A DNA stretch of 64,000 nucleotides from Tetracentron sinense (lineage: Eukaryota; Streptophyta; Magnoliopsida; Trochodendrales; Trochodendraceae): NCBI GenBank assembly GCA_015143295.1, contig CM026566.1, positions 8,357,072-8,421,071 on the forward strand, written 5' to 3'. Below, piece after piece: positions 46,137 through 57,018 of the stretch. The notes beneath the pieces were generated by a model that made no database searches, was not told the DNA's origin, and worked only from the letters and a program-made list of their open reading frames with translations. Every line of letters begins with the position of its first letter. Position 1 is the first letter of the stretch. The translations under genes were made by a program, and so were the position numbers.

Positions 46137-46585
46137 TCCTCCCCCCTTACAGAAATTTCATCCTCGAAATTGGAACGATACATAGAGATTATAAAGAACA
46201 AAATTACATAAACATCACTCAAACAAATTAGGATATTTTTCCCTCACTTCCGCTTCGCGCTCCCATGTAGCTTCTTCTCGTGAATGGTGTTGCCATCGAA
46301 CAAGAACCAAGGGGATGACCTTATTGCGCAAGACTTGATCCCTACGGTCCAAAATTTGAACCGGCTCTTCCACCAAAGTGAGATCCTCCCGGACTTCTAG
46401 CGTATCAAGGTCGATCACATGAGAAGGATCCGGAATATATTTCCGAAGCATAGATACATGGAATACGTTGTGAACCGCCGCCATGTGAGTGGGTAGAGCA
46501 ACCCGGTATGCTACTTCACCAATTCGGGTGATAATTTCAAATGGACCAACATACCTCGGGCTGAGCTTTCCTCTTTTGCCAAACC
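46137..46585 (-). pseudogene. Family B chromodomain-like C-terminus and polypurine tract (fossil)
   Basis: Frame 46215-46484 with VHNVFHVSMLRKYIPDPSHVI, then IPLVLVRWQHHSREEATWERE, a chromodomain-like end typical of chromoviruses. The polypurine tract (minus strand AAGGGGGGAGGA, 46137-46148) abuts the LTR. This is separated from the integrase by the solo LTR. Confidence 0.85.
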
Positions 46586-46796
46586 TGTAGAGCCCCGGAC
46601 CTTTTCACATTTATGCATGACCCTTCGTAGCCATTTTTCCTTTAAAGTAATGCAATTAATAAATAAGGAAGAAATTGGAAATTCTGAAACGTCAGAAATG
46701 TTCGTTTTTGAAGTACGAACCCAACGCAAGTTGAATCGTCAAAATCGGACGAACGAGTCAAAAGTTATGGCCAAAACAGTTTGGACCTGCAGACCA

Positions 46797-46980
46797 CCGA
46801 TCGCTCGGTCCATGGAGCGATCGATCGGTCCAAAACCGATCGCTCGGAGGCTATCGACTGGTCGAGATTTTACTATGGGGAAATTTTCCAGAGAGTGAAA
46901 TTTCAACCGATCGCTCGGTTATGAAACCGATCGATCGGTAGGCAACCGATCGATCGGTCATTAACACCGATCGCTCGGTC
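46797..46980. promoter_or_regulatory. Palindrome cluster, core ACCGATCGATCGGT (family A, copy 2)
   Basis: Seven units of CCGATCG(A/C)TCGG type within 185 bp, about 60-240 bp upstream of TTATATAGG. Linkers such as TAGGCAACC and TCATTA recur, slightly changed, between the different palindromes of the LTR fragment at 58850. Confidence 0.75.
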
Positions 46981-47899
46981 CTCGCGTTTTACAGAATTTT
47001 CACTAAGGGCATTTTCGGCATTCGGGTGTTATACCCTTTCTTATATAGGATTGCCCGAGCCTTTAGGGCTCATTCTCAACCCTTAGAAGATTTGGGAGAT
47101 TAGAAGAGAGGAGAAAGGGTTCCTAAACCTAGGGTTTCCATTTTGAAGAGAAATCAAAGGGGTTTGAGACCCTAGATCATCCTCAAGTCTATTTTCTCCA
47201 AGTCTCGGCTCAAGCTCGTGTGGGGCACTCTCCTCAAGCTAGGGCAGCAACTCACGGTCGTTTTGGAAAGGGGGATTTCTTCCTCACTTGATCAAGGTCG
47301 GTACTTTTTACTACCCTCCTAGTTATAGCCTCTCCTTTCCTTATTTCTTCTTGTTTCCTTCATATATATATATATATATATATTATGAGATGGGTTGTGA
47401 ATGGTGAACGGTGAATGATGAATGGAGATGAATGTGGGCGATTGGATGCCGTGTGTATTGATGTGATGGATGAACGGGGAGGGCATTGTACCCATAATAA
47501 ACATACATATGTGATGTGAGTAAAACTCACCTAGAAAAGCATGTTGTAGGGTTAATAAATAATGAACACACTATGTTTGATGAGATGCCAAGGTGAATAA
47601 AATGAGTGATAAATTAAGGGAATACATGTTTAATTATTCATGAAATTGTTAGGGCATATGATAGTGTGTTTCTTACATTTCTCAAATGTGCGACTTATTA
47701 CTTGTTCAAATCGTGATATGTTATGCTTTGTAAATTACCCAAATTGTCATATTTAATTCCAAATGCAAGTATGCACACGATCTCACGAGCACGCATGCAT
47801 GACATGGATTACCGACGTTTTTCAAGAATGGGGTTTAGAGGTGGGGCATATCCTACGATATGTTTTACCTCGCTTTTGGCAAGGACAAGTAAATCATGC

Positions 47900-48160
47900 A
47901 TTATCATAAGAAGGGTCTCCCTTCCCTCGCAAGTACATACATATCATAAGAAGGGTTTCCCTTCCCTCGCAAGTACATCTCACAAGGACATCTCACAAGT
48001 GAAAGGACATGACATGAGCATTTAGAAAGAAGGGTCTCCCTTCCCTCACAAGTAGTTTACTCTTCCAAGCATGATACAAGCATGACAAGACATGGCATGA
48101 CAAGCATGGGCATTTAGGAAGAAGGGTCTCCCTTCCCTCACAAGTAGTTTACTTTCCAAG
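47900..48160 (+). repeat. Leader hairpin array, GAAGGG/CCCTTC stems (family A, copy 2)
   Basis: Four copies of GAAGGG-TCT (or TTT)-CCCTTC followed by CCTC(G/A)CAAGTA. Stem sequence is kept while the loop and spacing vary. Sits between the stem CATATC/GATATG and the GCTGAG stem. Confidence 0.75.
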
Positions 48161-48478
48161 CAAGCATGACATGGCATGACACGCATGATATGATAAGATA
48201 AGACAACATGACAAGTTTCAAGCACGGAAATGGTATTTCCAATCAAGTCAAGTGCACAAGGTTTTCAAGGGTTTTATCGGCTTTTACGAATTCAAGCATG
48301 ATTATATACTCCTGTACTTTATTGTCATGATATGAATTATTCCTGCTTTATATGCTTGAATTGTTTCCTGCTTTATATATGTGAAATGCTTCCTGCTTCC
48401 TATACTGCTATGGTTTTGCTATGACTATTGGTTAGTATTTAGTACCCGCTGAGTATTCCATGCTCAGCCGTACTTCTT

Positions 48479-48598
48479 ATGTCGGCAGGTTCTGAGGGAG
48501 CTGCTGCTCCTTTTGATGTCTGTGCTCCTAGCCCTTGGGTGGAGGAGGAGTACGTCGAGGAACCTTTGGAGGAACCTCCCGTAGAGGGTTATCAGTAG
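48479..48598 (+). CDS. Small LTR-encoded frame, MSAG type (family A, copy 2)
   Basis: 39 codons: MSAGSEGAAAPFDVCAPSPW, then VEEEYVEEPLEEPPVEGYQ, then TAG. Differs from copy 1 (32021) at a few residues (K/E, G/S, A/V). Start codon 10 nt after the GCTGAG/CTCAGC stem. Confidence 0.5.
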   Translation: MSAGSEGAAAPFDVCAPSPWVEEEYVEEPLEEPPVEGYQ

Positions 48599-48908
48599 GT
48601 GGTGTTAGATTCTAAGTGGTTTAGCTGTGGGTGAGCATGAGTGATTATATCCATGTATTTTGGCGGGCATGTCCGCACTTTCTTTGTTTTGTTTTCTTTT
48701 GTATTAAACTTGGACCATGTGTATATATATACTTAGAGGTTTGTTAGACTTCTGTTGTGTTTTATAGTTATGCTTCCGCCGTTATCCTCTATTGTATATG
48801 TTCTGTGAGTTTTGCAGGTTGGTTCGTCAAGCAAGTCATGTAAGTAATGATTAAGTCGTCCAAGATTCACTCTAACTCCTAGGGTGGGTTTTGGGTCGCG
48901 ACAAAACC

Positions 48909-49872
48909 TCATAACACCCTTTGTCGGTGAAACCTTCACAAATACCATATCGCCAATACGGAACTCAAGATCTCGTCTACGGGTGTCGGCATAGCTCTTT
49001 TGCCTGTCCTGAGCCGTCTTTAATCTCTCTCTGATGATCTTGACTTTATTCGCGGTTTGTTCAATCAATTCCGGGCCCAATATCTTTCTCTCTCCAACTT
49101 CATCCCAGTATAGGGGAGATCTACAACTTCGACCATACAAGGCCTCAAAAGGAGCCATTTGGATGCTCGCCTGATAGCTGTTATTGTAGGCGAATTCCAC
49201 CAATGGCAAGTGATCCTCCCAACTGCCTTTGAAGTCCAACATGCAAGCTCGGAGCATGTCCTCTATAACCTGGTTCACCCTCTCGGTCTGTCCATCTGTC
49301 TGAGGATGAAAGGCGGTGCTAAAGTCCGAACGGGAACCCATAGCGCTCTGAAAGCTTTTCCAGAACCTGGAAGTGAATCTTGGATCCCTGTCTGACACGA
49401 TACTGACTGGCACCCCGTGCAACCGAACCACTTCTTTGAGGTACAATTCTGCAAGTTGGTTCGAGTTGAACGTAGTCCAATAAGGCAAGAAATGGGCGGA
49501 TTTTTTCAAATGATCAACCACTACCCATATTGCATCCGATTTCTTTGTCGTTTTTGGCAACCCAGTGATGAAATCCATGGAGATGTTCTCCCATTTCCAC
49601 TCGGGAATAGGGAGGGATTGTAAAAGCCCTGCTGGCCTCATATGCTCGGCCTTCACTTGTTGGCATACCAAGCATCTTGACACATACTTGGCAACTTCCC
49701 TCTTCATGTTCCGCCACCAAAAATGTCCTTTGAGGTTCCGATACATCTTTGTACCGCCAAAATGCACAGTGTACTTAGACCGGTGAGCTTCATCTAAGAT
49801 TTCTAATTTGAGCTTCTCATCGGCTGGAACACATATCCTTCCCTTGAATGTGATTGTCCCATCACTTTGCAC
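48909..49872 (-). pseudogene. Family B integrase (fossil)
   Basis: Zinc-binding HHCC region (EAHRSKYTVHFGGTKM ... [20 protein letters not shown]), catalytic core [36 protein letters not shown] and FHPQTDGQTERVNQVIEDML, then YGRSCRSPLYWDEVGERK. The frame runs uninterrupted until it enters the solo LTR. Integrase inserts the element's DNA copy. Confidence 0.93.
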
Positions 49873-49899
49873 TGCAAAATCCTTACTGCCATCGCGAAC

Positions 49900-50499
49900 C
49901 TACTTGTCTCTATAGGCCAGTAGTTCGGCATCCAACTCTTGTAATTCTCGGATCATGGCCCATATGTAAGGCCTAATTGTGACATTAGCCATCACTGGCC
50001 CAGAGGTAGGAAGGCTGAAACTAATATCAAGGTTAGAAACATCTTCCAACAACTTCCACCCTTGCACCATCATGTGTGCTACAAGCCCAGTGGACTTCCT
50101 ACTCAAAGCATCTGCCACTACATTAGCCTTGCCCGGATGGTACTGGATCGAACACTCATAGTCCTTCAAGAATTCCATCCATCGGCGCTGTCGTATATTC
50201 AACTCCTTTTGGGAAAATAGGTATTTTAAGCTTTTATGATCCGTGAAAATATCAAACTCTTCCCCATAAAGGTAATGCCGCCAAATCTTTAATGCCAAAA
50301 CCACCGCGGCCAACTCCAAATCGTGAGTAGGATAGTTCTTTTCATGCTCTTTTAATTGCCGGGAAGCGTAGGCGATGACATTCCCGCGCTGCATAAGAAC
50401 ACATCCTAGCCCAACATTCGAGGCATCACTGTAAACCACGAAACCTCCACTCCCAGACGGCACTGTGAGAATGGGGGCAGTAGTAAGCCTCTTCTTCAA
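49900..50499 (-). pseudogene. Family B RNase H domain (fossil)
   Basis: [20 protein letters not shown] (catalytic Asp), [20 protein letters not shown] (Glu), [15 protein letters not shown] (Asp), [10 protein letters not shown] (Asp): a complete Ty3/gypsy RNase H in one frame. Confidence 0.93.
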
Positions 50500-50529
50500 C
50501 TCCGTGAAGCTCGCTTCACACTTATCGCT

Positions 50530-51573
50530 CTAAGTGAACTTAGCATTTTTCCGTGTCAAATACGTGAGCGGTGCCGCTAAGCTGGAGAATCCCTCTACGA
50601 ATCTCCTATAGTATCCTGCTAAACCGAGGAAGCTGCGTATCTCGGTAACACTTTTGGGTCTCTCCCATTTCATCACCGCTTCTATCTTTGCTGGGTCTAC
50701 TGAAATACCCTCGACAGATACTACGTGGCCAAGGAACGCCACCTTCTCCAACCAAAATTCGCACTTACTCAACTTGGCGTATAGTTTATGCTCTCGAAGA
50801 GTCTCAAGTGTAAGGTGAAGATCTCGATCATGATCCTCCCTGTTCGGAGAATATACTAAGATGTCATCAACAAAGACGATAACACATTTGTCGAGATAAG
50901 GCTTGAATACCCGGTTCATCAAATCCATGAACGCCGCCGGTGCATTTGTTAGACCAAAAGGCATAACTAGGAACTCGTAGTGCCCGTACCGAGTCCTAAA
51001 GGCAGTCTTTGGCACATCTTCGGCCTTGATCTTCAACTGATGATAGCCGGACCGCAAATCAATCTTGGAGAAGAACCTTGCTCCTTTTAATTGGTCGAAC
51101 AAATCATCTATTCGCGGCAAGGGGTATCGATTCTTGATGGTGACTTTGTTCAACTGTCTATAGTCGATGCACATCCTCATCGACCCATCCTTCTTCTTCA
51201 CAAAGACTACCGGTGCTCCCCACGGTGACACACTTGGTTGGATGAAACCAAGCCGTTGCAACTCTTCTATTTGCTCCTTTAATTCCTTCAGTTCAATAGG
51301 GGCCATCCTGTACGGAGCCTTAGAAATTGGAGCCGTTCCAGGAGCAAGCTCTATTGCAAATTCTATCTCCCTATCTGGAGGTAACCCTAGTAATTTCTCA
51401 GGAAACACATCCAAATACTCACTCACAACCGGTATGGCTGAGGAGTCTCGTGCCTCCGGATTTGCAAGACTTAGAGCTGCTAGACGGGCTATATCTCTCC
51501 TCCAAAGTCCATGAAAGTGGAATGGCTTGACGCCTTCTGGCTTGAACTTCACCATCTTCTCAAAACAAGCCAC
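50530..51573 (-). pseudogene. Family B reverse transcriptase (fossil)
   Basis: One long frame with [74 protein letters not shown] and the catalytic box [12 protein letters not shown]. Thumb block [17 protein letters not shown] follows. Complete gypsy RT. Confidence 0.95.
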
Positions 51574-51594
51574 ATGCCCGTGGTGTGCAGCTAA

Positions 51595-51864
51595 CTAATC
51601 CATCCCGAGAATAACATCGAAGTCCAAGTCCTGGAACTCAAGGATGATTAGATCAATCGGTAATTCATACTGCCCGACTTGAACTATACGATTCCGATAT
51701 CCTCGGTCTGTGTCAACTGACTTGCCAAGCGGAGTCGAAATGGTTAACTCGTGACGTAGGCGACTCGGCTTAGACTCAAAACCTTTGGCAAAGCTTGGCG
51801 ATACAAAAGAATGTGTCGATCCCGTGTCGATCAACACACGAGCTAGACACTCGTTCACTAGCAA
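51595..51864 (-). pseudogene. Family B aspartic protease (fossil)
   Basis: ARVLIDTGSTHSFVSPSFA with the DTG active-site triad of retropepsins and a downstream FQDLDFDVILGMD, the usual plant gypsy protease end. Confidence 0.92.
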
Positions 51865-52189
51865 TACGCCTGTGCATTGTAATTAACTATATCAGCGGTT
51901 TTTAGCAACATACATAGAGTATAGGTAGCATGACATACAAGTGATTATACGTATACTTATAGCACTCATCATTTCATACTTGAACACTTTAGAAATTCTC
52001 GCGTACCTTGCACAACATCGTCTGACGCCTGTGCGTCCCATTCTGTTAAGGCAAAGACCCGGCCTCTGTTTGCCTGGCGAGGCTGCTGTGTGGTCTGAGT
52101 GGGCCGTGCGGGTCTAGATGCCGAAGCTTGTGAAGACCCCTGCTGAGAAGTCTGCCGAACTGGGGGCCTGCTCCCCTGAGGCTGACCCC

Positions 52190-53321
52190 GTGACTGTCGG
52201 TGTGGGCAATCTTTAATTATGTGGCCCTGCTCGCCACAATGGAAACATGCTCCCGATGCTCTCCGACACTCTCCAGCCGGGTGTCTCCAACCACAATAGT
52301 CAAAGGATGAAGAGGGTGACGGCTGTACATATCTGGTGCCCTGAGAAAAAGCGGGGCGAGGTGCCTGTTAAGTAGTCGGGCGAGGCACTGGTGATGCAAA
52401 CGAAGACCTCTGTGTCTGTGTAAGCCTAGGAGGTGGGTACTGGGAAATCCTGGCCCTCTTCTCCGATGGTGCTGAGCCACTAGACTGACCCTTCTGCATG
52501 GCTCTCCCGAAGCCACCCTCTCTTCTTTTAAGAAACTCCTCTGAGTTCTTTTCGGCAATCCTTGCCTTCCCCACAATCTCTCTCCAAGACTCCACTTGAA
52601 GAATGGAGACTCGATCCTTGATGAAGGGCTTCAACCCACTCTCAAATTTCCGGACTCGCATCTCCTCCGTCGTGATCAAGTGTGGTGCGAATCGGGACAA
52701 TTCAACGAATTTGGCCTCATACTCGGCCACACTCATATTCCCTTGCACTAGGGACATGAAATCCATCTCCTTCTGTTGCTTGACAATCTTGGGAAAGTAC
52801 TGCCCATAGAAGGCATCAAGGAATTCACCCCAAGTCCACGGCTCTCCTGCCCTGGCGGTGTCTCTCTGTCTTAACGCCGCTCTCCACCAATGGTCGGCTT
52901 CTCCTTCCATCATGAAGGCAGCCCAATCTACCCTTTGCTCATTGGTGCAACGAAGAGCACGGAATATTTTCTCCAGTTGCATAATCCACGCCTCTGCAAC
53001 CATGGGGTCGGTGGTCCCATAAAAGGTAGGTGGATGTAGCCTTCGGAATGCCTCGAGTCCCGAGGTGTGATGTGAAGGAGGTGGGTGTGCCAACGCAGTA
53101 GTAGCAGTGGGCTTTCGGGCTGCTAGCATGGTGATGGTCTCCGCCATAGTATTTAACAACTGAGATATATCGGGTTGATCATCACCCGAGGGAGGGTCTC
53201 CTCCATTACTGTTGCCCCGAGTTTGGTAACCGCAACCCCGTCCACTACCACGTCTCATGTTAATCCTGAGAACAGTAGCAGAACATGAGTCTAACTTGGA
53301 AACCAACTTCATCTCAATCAC
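52190..53321 (-). pseudogene. Family B gag with zinc knuckle (fossil)
   Basis: Capsid-type region FRRLHPPTFYGTTDPMVAEAW, RVDWAAFMMEGEADHWWRAA, FLDAFYGQYFPKIVKQQKEM, SVAEYEAKFVELSRFAPHL (retrotransposon gag family). A CCHC knuckle CFHCGEQGHIIKDCPH lies at about 52197-52244. The N-terminus may start at the inner Met before RRGSGRGCGYQTRG rather than at the outermost Met. Confidence 0.9.
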
Positions 53322-53565
53322 AATTTCAAGCTCATTTCAAATTCATAAGGTAATTGATAGTAATACATCAAGGTATACATTGTAGTAGATAATCATACAA
53401 TGTGTGGTTCTAGCGTAGGGTACTAAGTTCGGTCGGATTCCAACCGGTTATGGACTAAGACTAAAGATTAGTCTATACTTGGAATACGACTCTTTTCTCA
53501 ATCCTAATGCCTTGTTTTGATCGTGGTATCGAGTACTAAGTGACCCTAGGGACTCTAATGCCTAA

Positions 53566-53577
53566 GCTTTGATACCA
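53566..53577 (-). promoter_or_regulatory. Family B primer binding site, tRNA-Met type
   Basis: On the minus strand TGGTATCAAAGC lies four bases inside the LTR end at 53582. It resembles the initiator-tRNA-Met site TGGTATCAGAGC. Confidence 0.85.
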
Positions 53578-53581
53578 CCTC

Positions 53582-56217
53582 TGTCGCGACCCAAAATACC
53601 CCCTGGGAGTTAGGGGTACTTTGGCTCGTGATGTGCCATATCCGATACCAAACCATCCTGTAATAACATCCAAGTCATGACAAACATAATCATGAATAAG
53701 GCGGAAGCTTAAACCAATGTGCGGAAGCGTAATCCAAAAATTTCTTTTCTATACATGCTGTGTATTCCAAGTTTGTACATACATCACAAAAGTAAAGGTG
53801 GACATGCCCACCTATCAAAATACAAAATGATAATACTCTCTCTCTCTCTCTATGTAATCACTCTAAAAGGGCCAGTGGTCTAAGTCATTTGCCTCCTCCT
53901 GAGGCTCTACATATGGCTCCTCCTCGCCATAATCCTCCTCTATCCAGGGCCCCTGATCACAGATGTCAAATGGAGTCCGTGTACCTGCCGACATAACATG
54001 TACGGCTGAGCATAGAATACTCAGCGAGCAAAATCTACTAGCTAACAATGCTATCATAATCACAATATTTTATACAGTGCGTAAAAGAATACAAATCACC
54101 AAAATCCATGCTTAAAACCCGTCGGGAAAAACCTTTCATAAAACTTGTTCTTTTCATGGAAAACAAACCCTCTCATGTATGCTTATGAGTTCTTATGAAT
54201 GCTTGTGAGCCTCGTGTTTTCTTATGAGTTCTTGTGAGCTTAGAGTTCTTGTGAGCTTGTGAGTACTTGTGAGCTTATGAGCTTCTTGTGAGCTTATGAG
54301 TACTTGTGAGCTTCTTGTGAGCTTATGATCCTTGTGAGCTTGTTCTCCTTGGAGACATATGCAAGATCTTAGACTTGTGAGTTTCTTATGAGTTCTTGAA
54401 AAGCCTTGCGAGACTTATGATCCGTGGAGTTCATGCAAGATCTAGACTTGATCCTTGTGAGCGTGGAGTAACCGATCTTAGAATGCCAACCCAAAGTTTG
54501 GCTTAGTCTATGCTTATGCATGTATGCTTCTTACTTATGAATGCCTTTGAAAATCCTCTTATGTTTTCTTGAAAATTCATGCTTATGAGAAAAACCACGG
54601 TCGTGCAATACTTATCATGCGTAGAGTGCTTGTGAGCATTATAACATCTATGTGGAAAGCTTTAACTAATTAAACATGTTCATGCAAGGCATAATGATCA
54701 TTATAGTATACTTGAAGACCTTAAATAACTCATATGGTTCATACAAGGTATATTAGCATCATAACATACTTAAACAATTCTAGAATGTAGAACATTTCAT
54801 TCATTGCGTCACATCATAACAATCATGGCTTCTAAGCCTAATTCATCATATCACACTTAAAATCATGATTCCTTGGAGGATATTAACACTTACTTGCACT
54901 TATAGTCATATTCACCATTTTATTGGAAAACCCCAAAAATCTTAAATCCTTATTTGCTTATTTGAACATAATCAAGTTCACCCAAAATCCCTTGTTTGTC
55001 ATTGCATCATAGTATACTTAAAATCATGGTTCATTTAAAGGTATTACAATTTTCTTACAAGTTTAGCCATATTCATCCTTGTTATTGAAAAACCCCCAAT
55101 TTGTAAAACCTTATTTGATTGTTTATTCATGATCTAGTTCACCCAAATTTCCACACTTCCTATTTGTATCATAATAGAATTAAAATCACCTATTTGAATC
55201 ATCTTTGTATGATAACAAGGCTAGATAGTAGTTTACTAACCTCTTTGGATCAATTTCTAGGTTGAAGAAACCCCTTGAGAAATCCTCACTTGATTTGAAT
55301 GATCCAAGCTTGATTTGGGGAAGATCCAACCCTTGATTGAAGCTCTTCTTGGTTTCAAGCAAAACCCTCTTTGGAATGCTCAAGATCATTTTCTTCTCTT
55401 TCTAGGAACTCTCCTTGGTTTAGGGTAACCCAAAAACCCTCCTAAAGTCTTCTATTTATAGTGTAAGGGGTGAAAAACCCCTAAAAAATCGCATCCAAGA
55501 AAGTAAAATCGCGTATCTACGATCGTTCGTAGCGATTTACGATCGATCGTAGCTTCCTACGATCAATCGTAGTTTCAATCGAGAGTTTCCAGCATTTCTG
55601 GGGCTTTACGATCGATCGTAGCAACTCTACGATCGTTCGTAGCTCCGCTACGATCGTTCGTAGGGTCCCTACGAGCGATCGCAACTTTTGCAGAAAGCTT
55701 CAGCATTTTTGCGTTTTTGTATCTCGGCCATAACTTTTGACTCGCTTGTCTGATTTTGACGATTCAACTTGCGTTAGATTTTTCTTTCGAAGGAGAACAA
55801 CTTTCATGTTTTTCACAACTTCCAATTCTTCCTTTTTATTGGACCATTTTACCCCTAAACCTGACTGATCCGGAATTGGGTTTCATCAATCCAGATTTTA
55901 AACCGACCCGACTTCAGAAATCGGTCTTTTGACCTAACACCAACTCAAAACCAAGACAAGTGATCAACATGAACCCCGAAGAGGGTTCAATTACCTTTCC
56001 AAAAATCCAAGAATCGCTTGATTCCGACGAGCGGTGTGAACGCTAGGGCTATTTAGAGTCGAGGGTATGCCAAGGCATAACCCTTGTCAATACTCAAGAG
56101 TATTCTATACTCTTGCCTATTTCATTCCAAACACCCATACACCATAAATACATTCTTACATGCTTTAGTATATGAAATCATTCGTCGTACATGGCCATCA
56201 AGATCCGGGGTTCTACA
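53582..56217 (-). mobile_element. 5' LTR of the family B element (fossil)
   Basis: Plus-strand ends TGTCGCGACCC ... GGGGTTCTACA. Same parts as the 3' LTR, with the small frame at 53863-53994, the GCTGAG stem at 54005-54025, the tandem array (54180-54450) one unit longer, the palindromes (55514-55690) one unit shorter, and the shared block at 55724-55776. Confidence 0.93.
53863..53994 (-). CDS. Small LTR-encoded frame, MSAG type (family B, 5' LTR)
   Basis: 43 codons, identical to the 3' LTR copy except one residue (MSAGTRTPFD versus MSAGTRTLFD). Intact in both LTRs. Confidence 0.5.
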   Translation of the reverse strand: MSAGTRTPFDICDQGPWIEEDYGEEEPYVEPQEEANDLDHWPF

Positions 56218-56222
56218 GTTGA

Positions 56223-56390
56223 TTCATTTGAGGTTGTCCGGCTAAAGACGTAAAACTTAGCCCTTGTTGGGAGGCAACCCATAAATTATTTAGTGTCCTT
56301 AGAATTAGTTAGAGTCTAAGTTTGGGGTGGATGCAAATCCCCCCAAAAGTCCATACTTCCTCGTGTCTTGTCAAAAAAAAAAAAAGGTTT
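56223..56390 (+). mobile_element. Athila-like internal sequence resuming after the family B insertion
   Basis: Contains AACTTAGCCCTTGTTGGGAGGCAACCC, close to the TTGGGAGGCAACCC word found after pol in Athila/Tat-lineage elements, which confirms that 39856-43499 and 56218 onwards are one element. Confidence 0.75.
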
Positions 56391-56680
56391 GCGATAGATC
56401 GCAGCCTATTGCGATAGATCGCAGACAGGGTGATTGACTTCTAGAGACTTTCAGACAAGCCTGCGATCGATCGCACTTCTATGTGATAGATCGCAAATAG
56501 TATGTGTATTCCCTATAGCTCACTGCCATTAGTGCGATAGATTGCCCAACCATGCGATAGATCGCAGTTAAGTGTAATAGATCGAACTATGCTGCGATGG
56601 ATCGCAGACAGGGTACCAATTACCGGTAAGTCTTTGCCATTAGTACGATCGATCGCACTTGCTGTGCGATCGATTGCAGA
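56391..56680. promoter_or_regulatory. Palindrome cluster upstream of the Athila-like 3' ORF, core TGCGATCGATCGCA
   Basis: About ten copies of TGCGAT(A/C/G)GATCGCA-type palindromes (for example near 56390, 56410, 56461, 56481, 56553, 56592, 56642, 56662). The same core forms the cluster in this element's own LTR (40073-40213) and nowhere else in the window. Confidence 0.75.
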
Positions 56681-57018
56681 TCCCGATATTTGCTTAAAAT
56701 GCCTAGCCCACATCTAGTCTTCTTCCCCTTCTTTCCTTTCTTCCCATTTTTCTCTCATATCTTCCACTTCTCTTCCTACTCTTTCCCCATCTCCCCATTC
56801 ATTTTCATTCTTGATCAAAGAGCGAGCATCAACTAGCATCGCGAGTCTATGCCAGCATTGCCTCCAAGGTAAATCCCAAATTTCTATTTTTTTTTCTTCT
56901 TTTGTGTGATTGTGTGATGGATTGGGTGTGGTGATTGATTGTGTGGGTGGCCGGGTGGGCCGTGTGGTTGGTTTGTTTGTGTTGAATTGGGTTATGAAGA
57001 AAGGCGCTCACCAACTGC

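Larger units (their letters stand above)
46586..48903 (+). mobile_element. Solo LTR, family A, copy 2 (fossil), TSD AAACC
   Basis: Ends TGTAGAGCCCCGG ... GGGTCGCGACA, with perfect target duplication AAACC (46581-46585, 48904-48908). Order inside: shared ~55-bp block (46722-46776), ACCGATCGATCGGT palindromes (46797-46980), TATA-like TTATATAGG (47040), (AT)n (47363-47383), stem CATATC/GATATG (about 47847-47862), hairpin array (47900-48160), stem GCTGAG/CTCAGC (48448-48468), small MSAG frame (48479-48598). Confidence 0.93.
43500..56217 (-). mobile_element. Ty3/gypsy chromovirus-type element, family B, both LTRs, TSD GTTGA (fossil)
   Basis: A 12.7-kb element inserted in the Athila-like element: the direct repeat GTTGA lies at 43495-43499 and 56218-56222. 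LTRs at 43500-46136 and 53582-56217 differ at roughly 45 sites counted by eye (about 1.7%), so the insertion is probably around a million years old or younger with usual plant rates. It reads leftwards: PBS, gag, protease, RT, RNase H, integrase, chromodomain-like end, polypurine tract. It carries a solo LTR of family A inside (46586-48903) and only a few breaks besides that. Del/Tekay-like by order and motifs. Confidence 0.95.
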
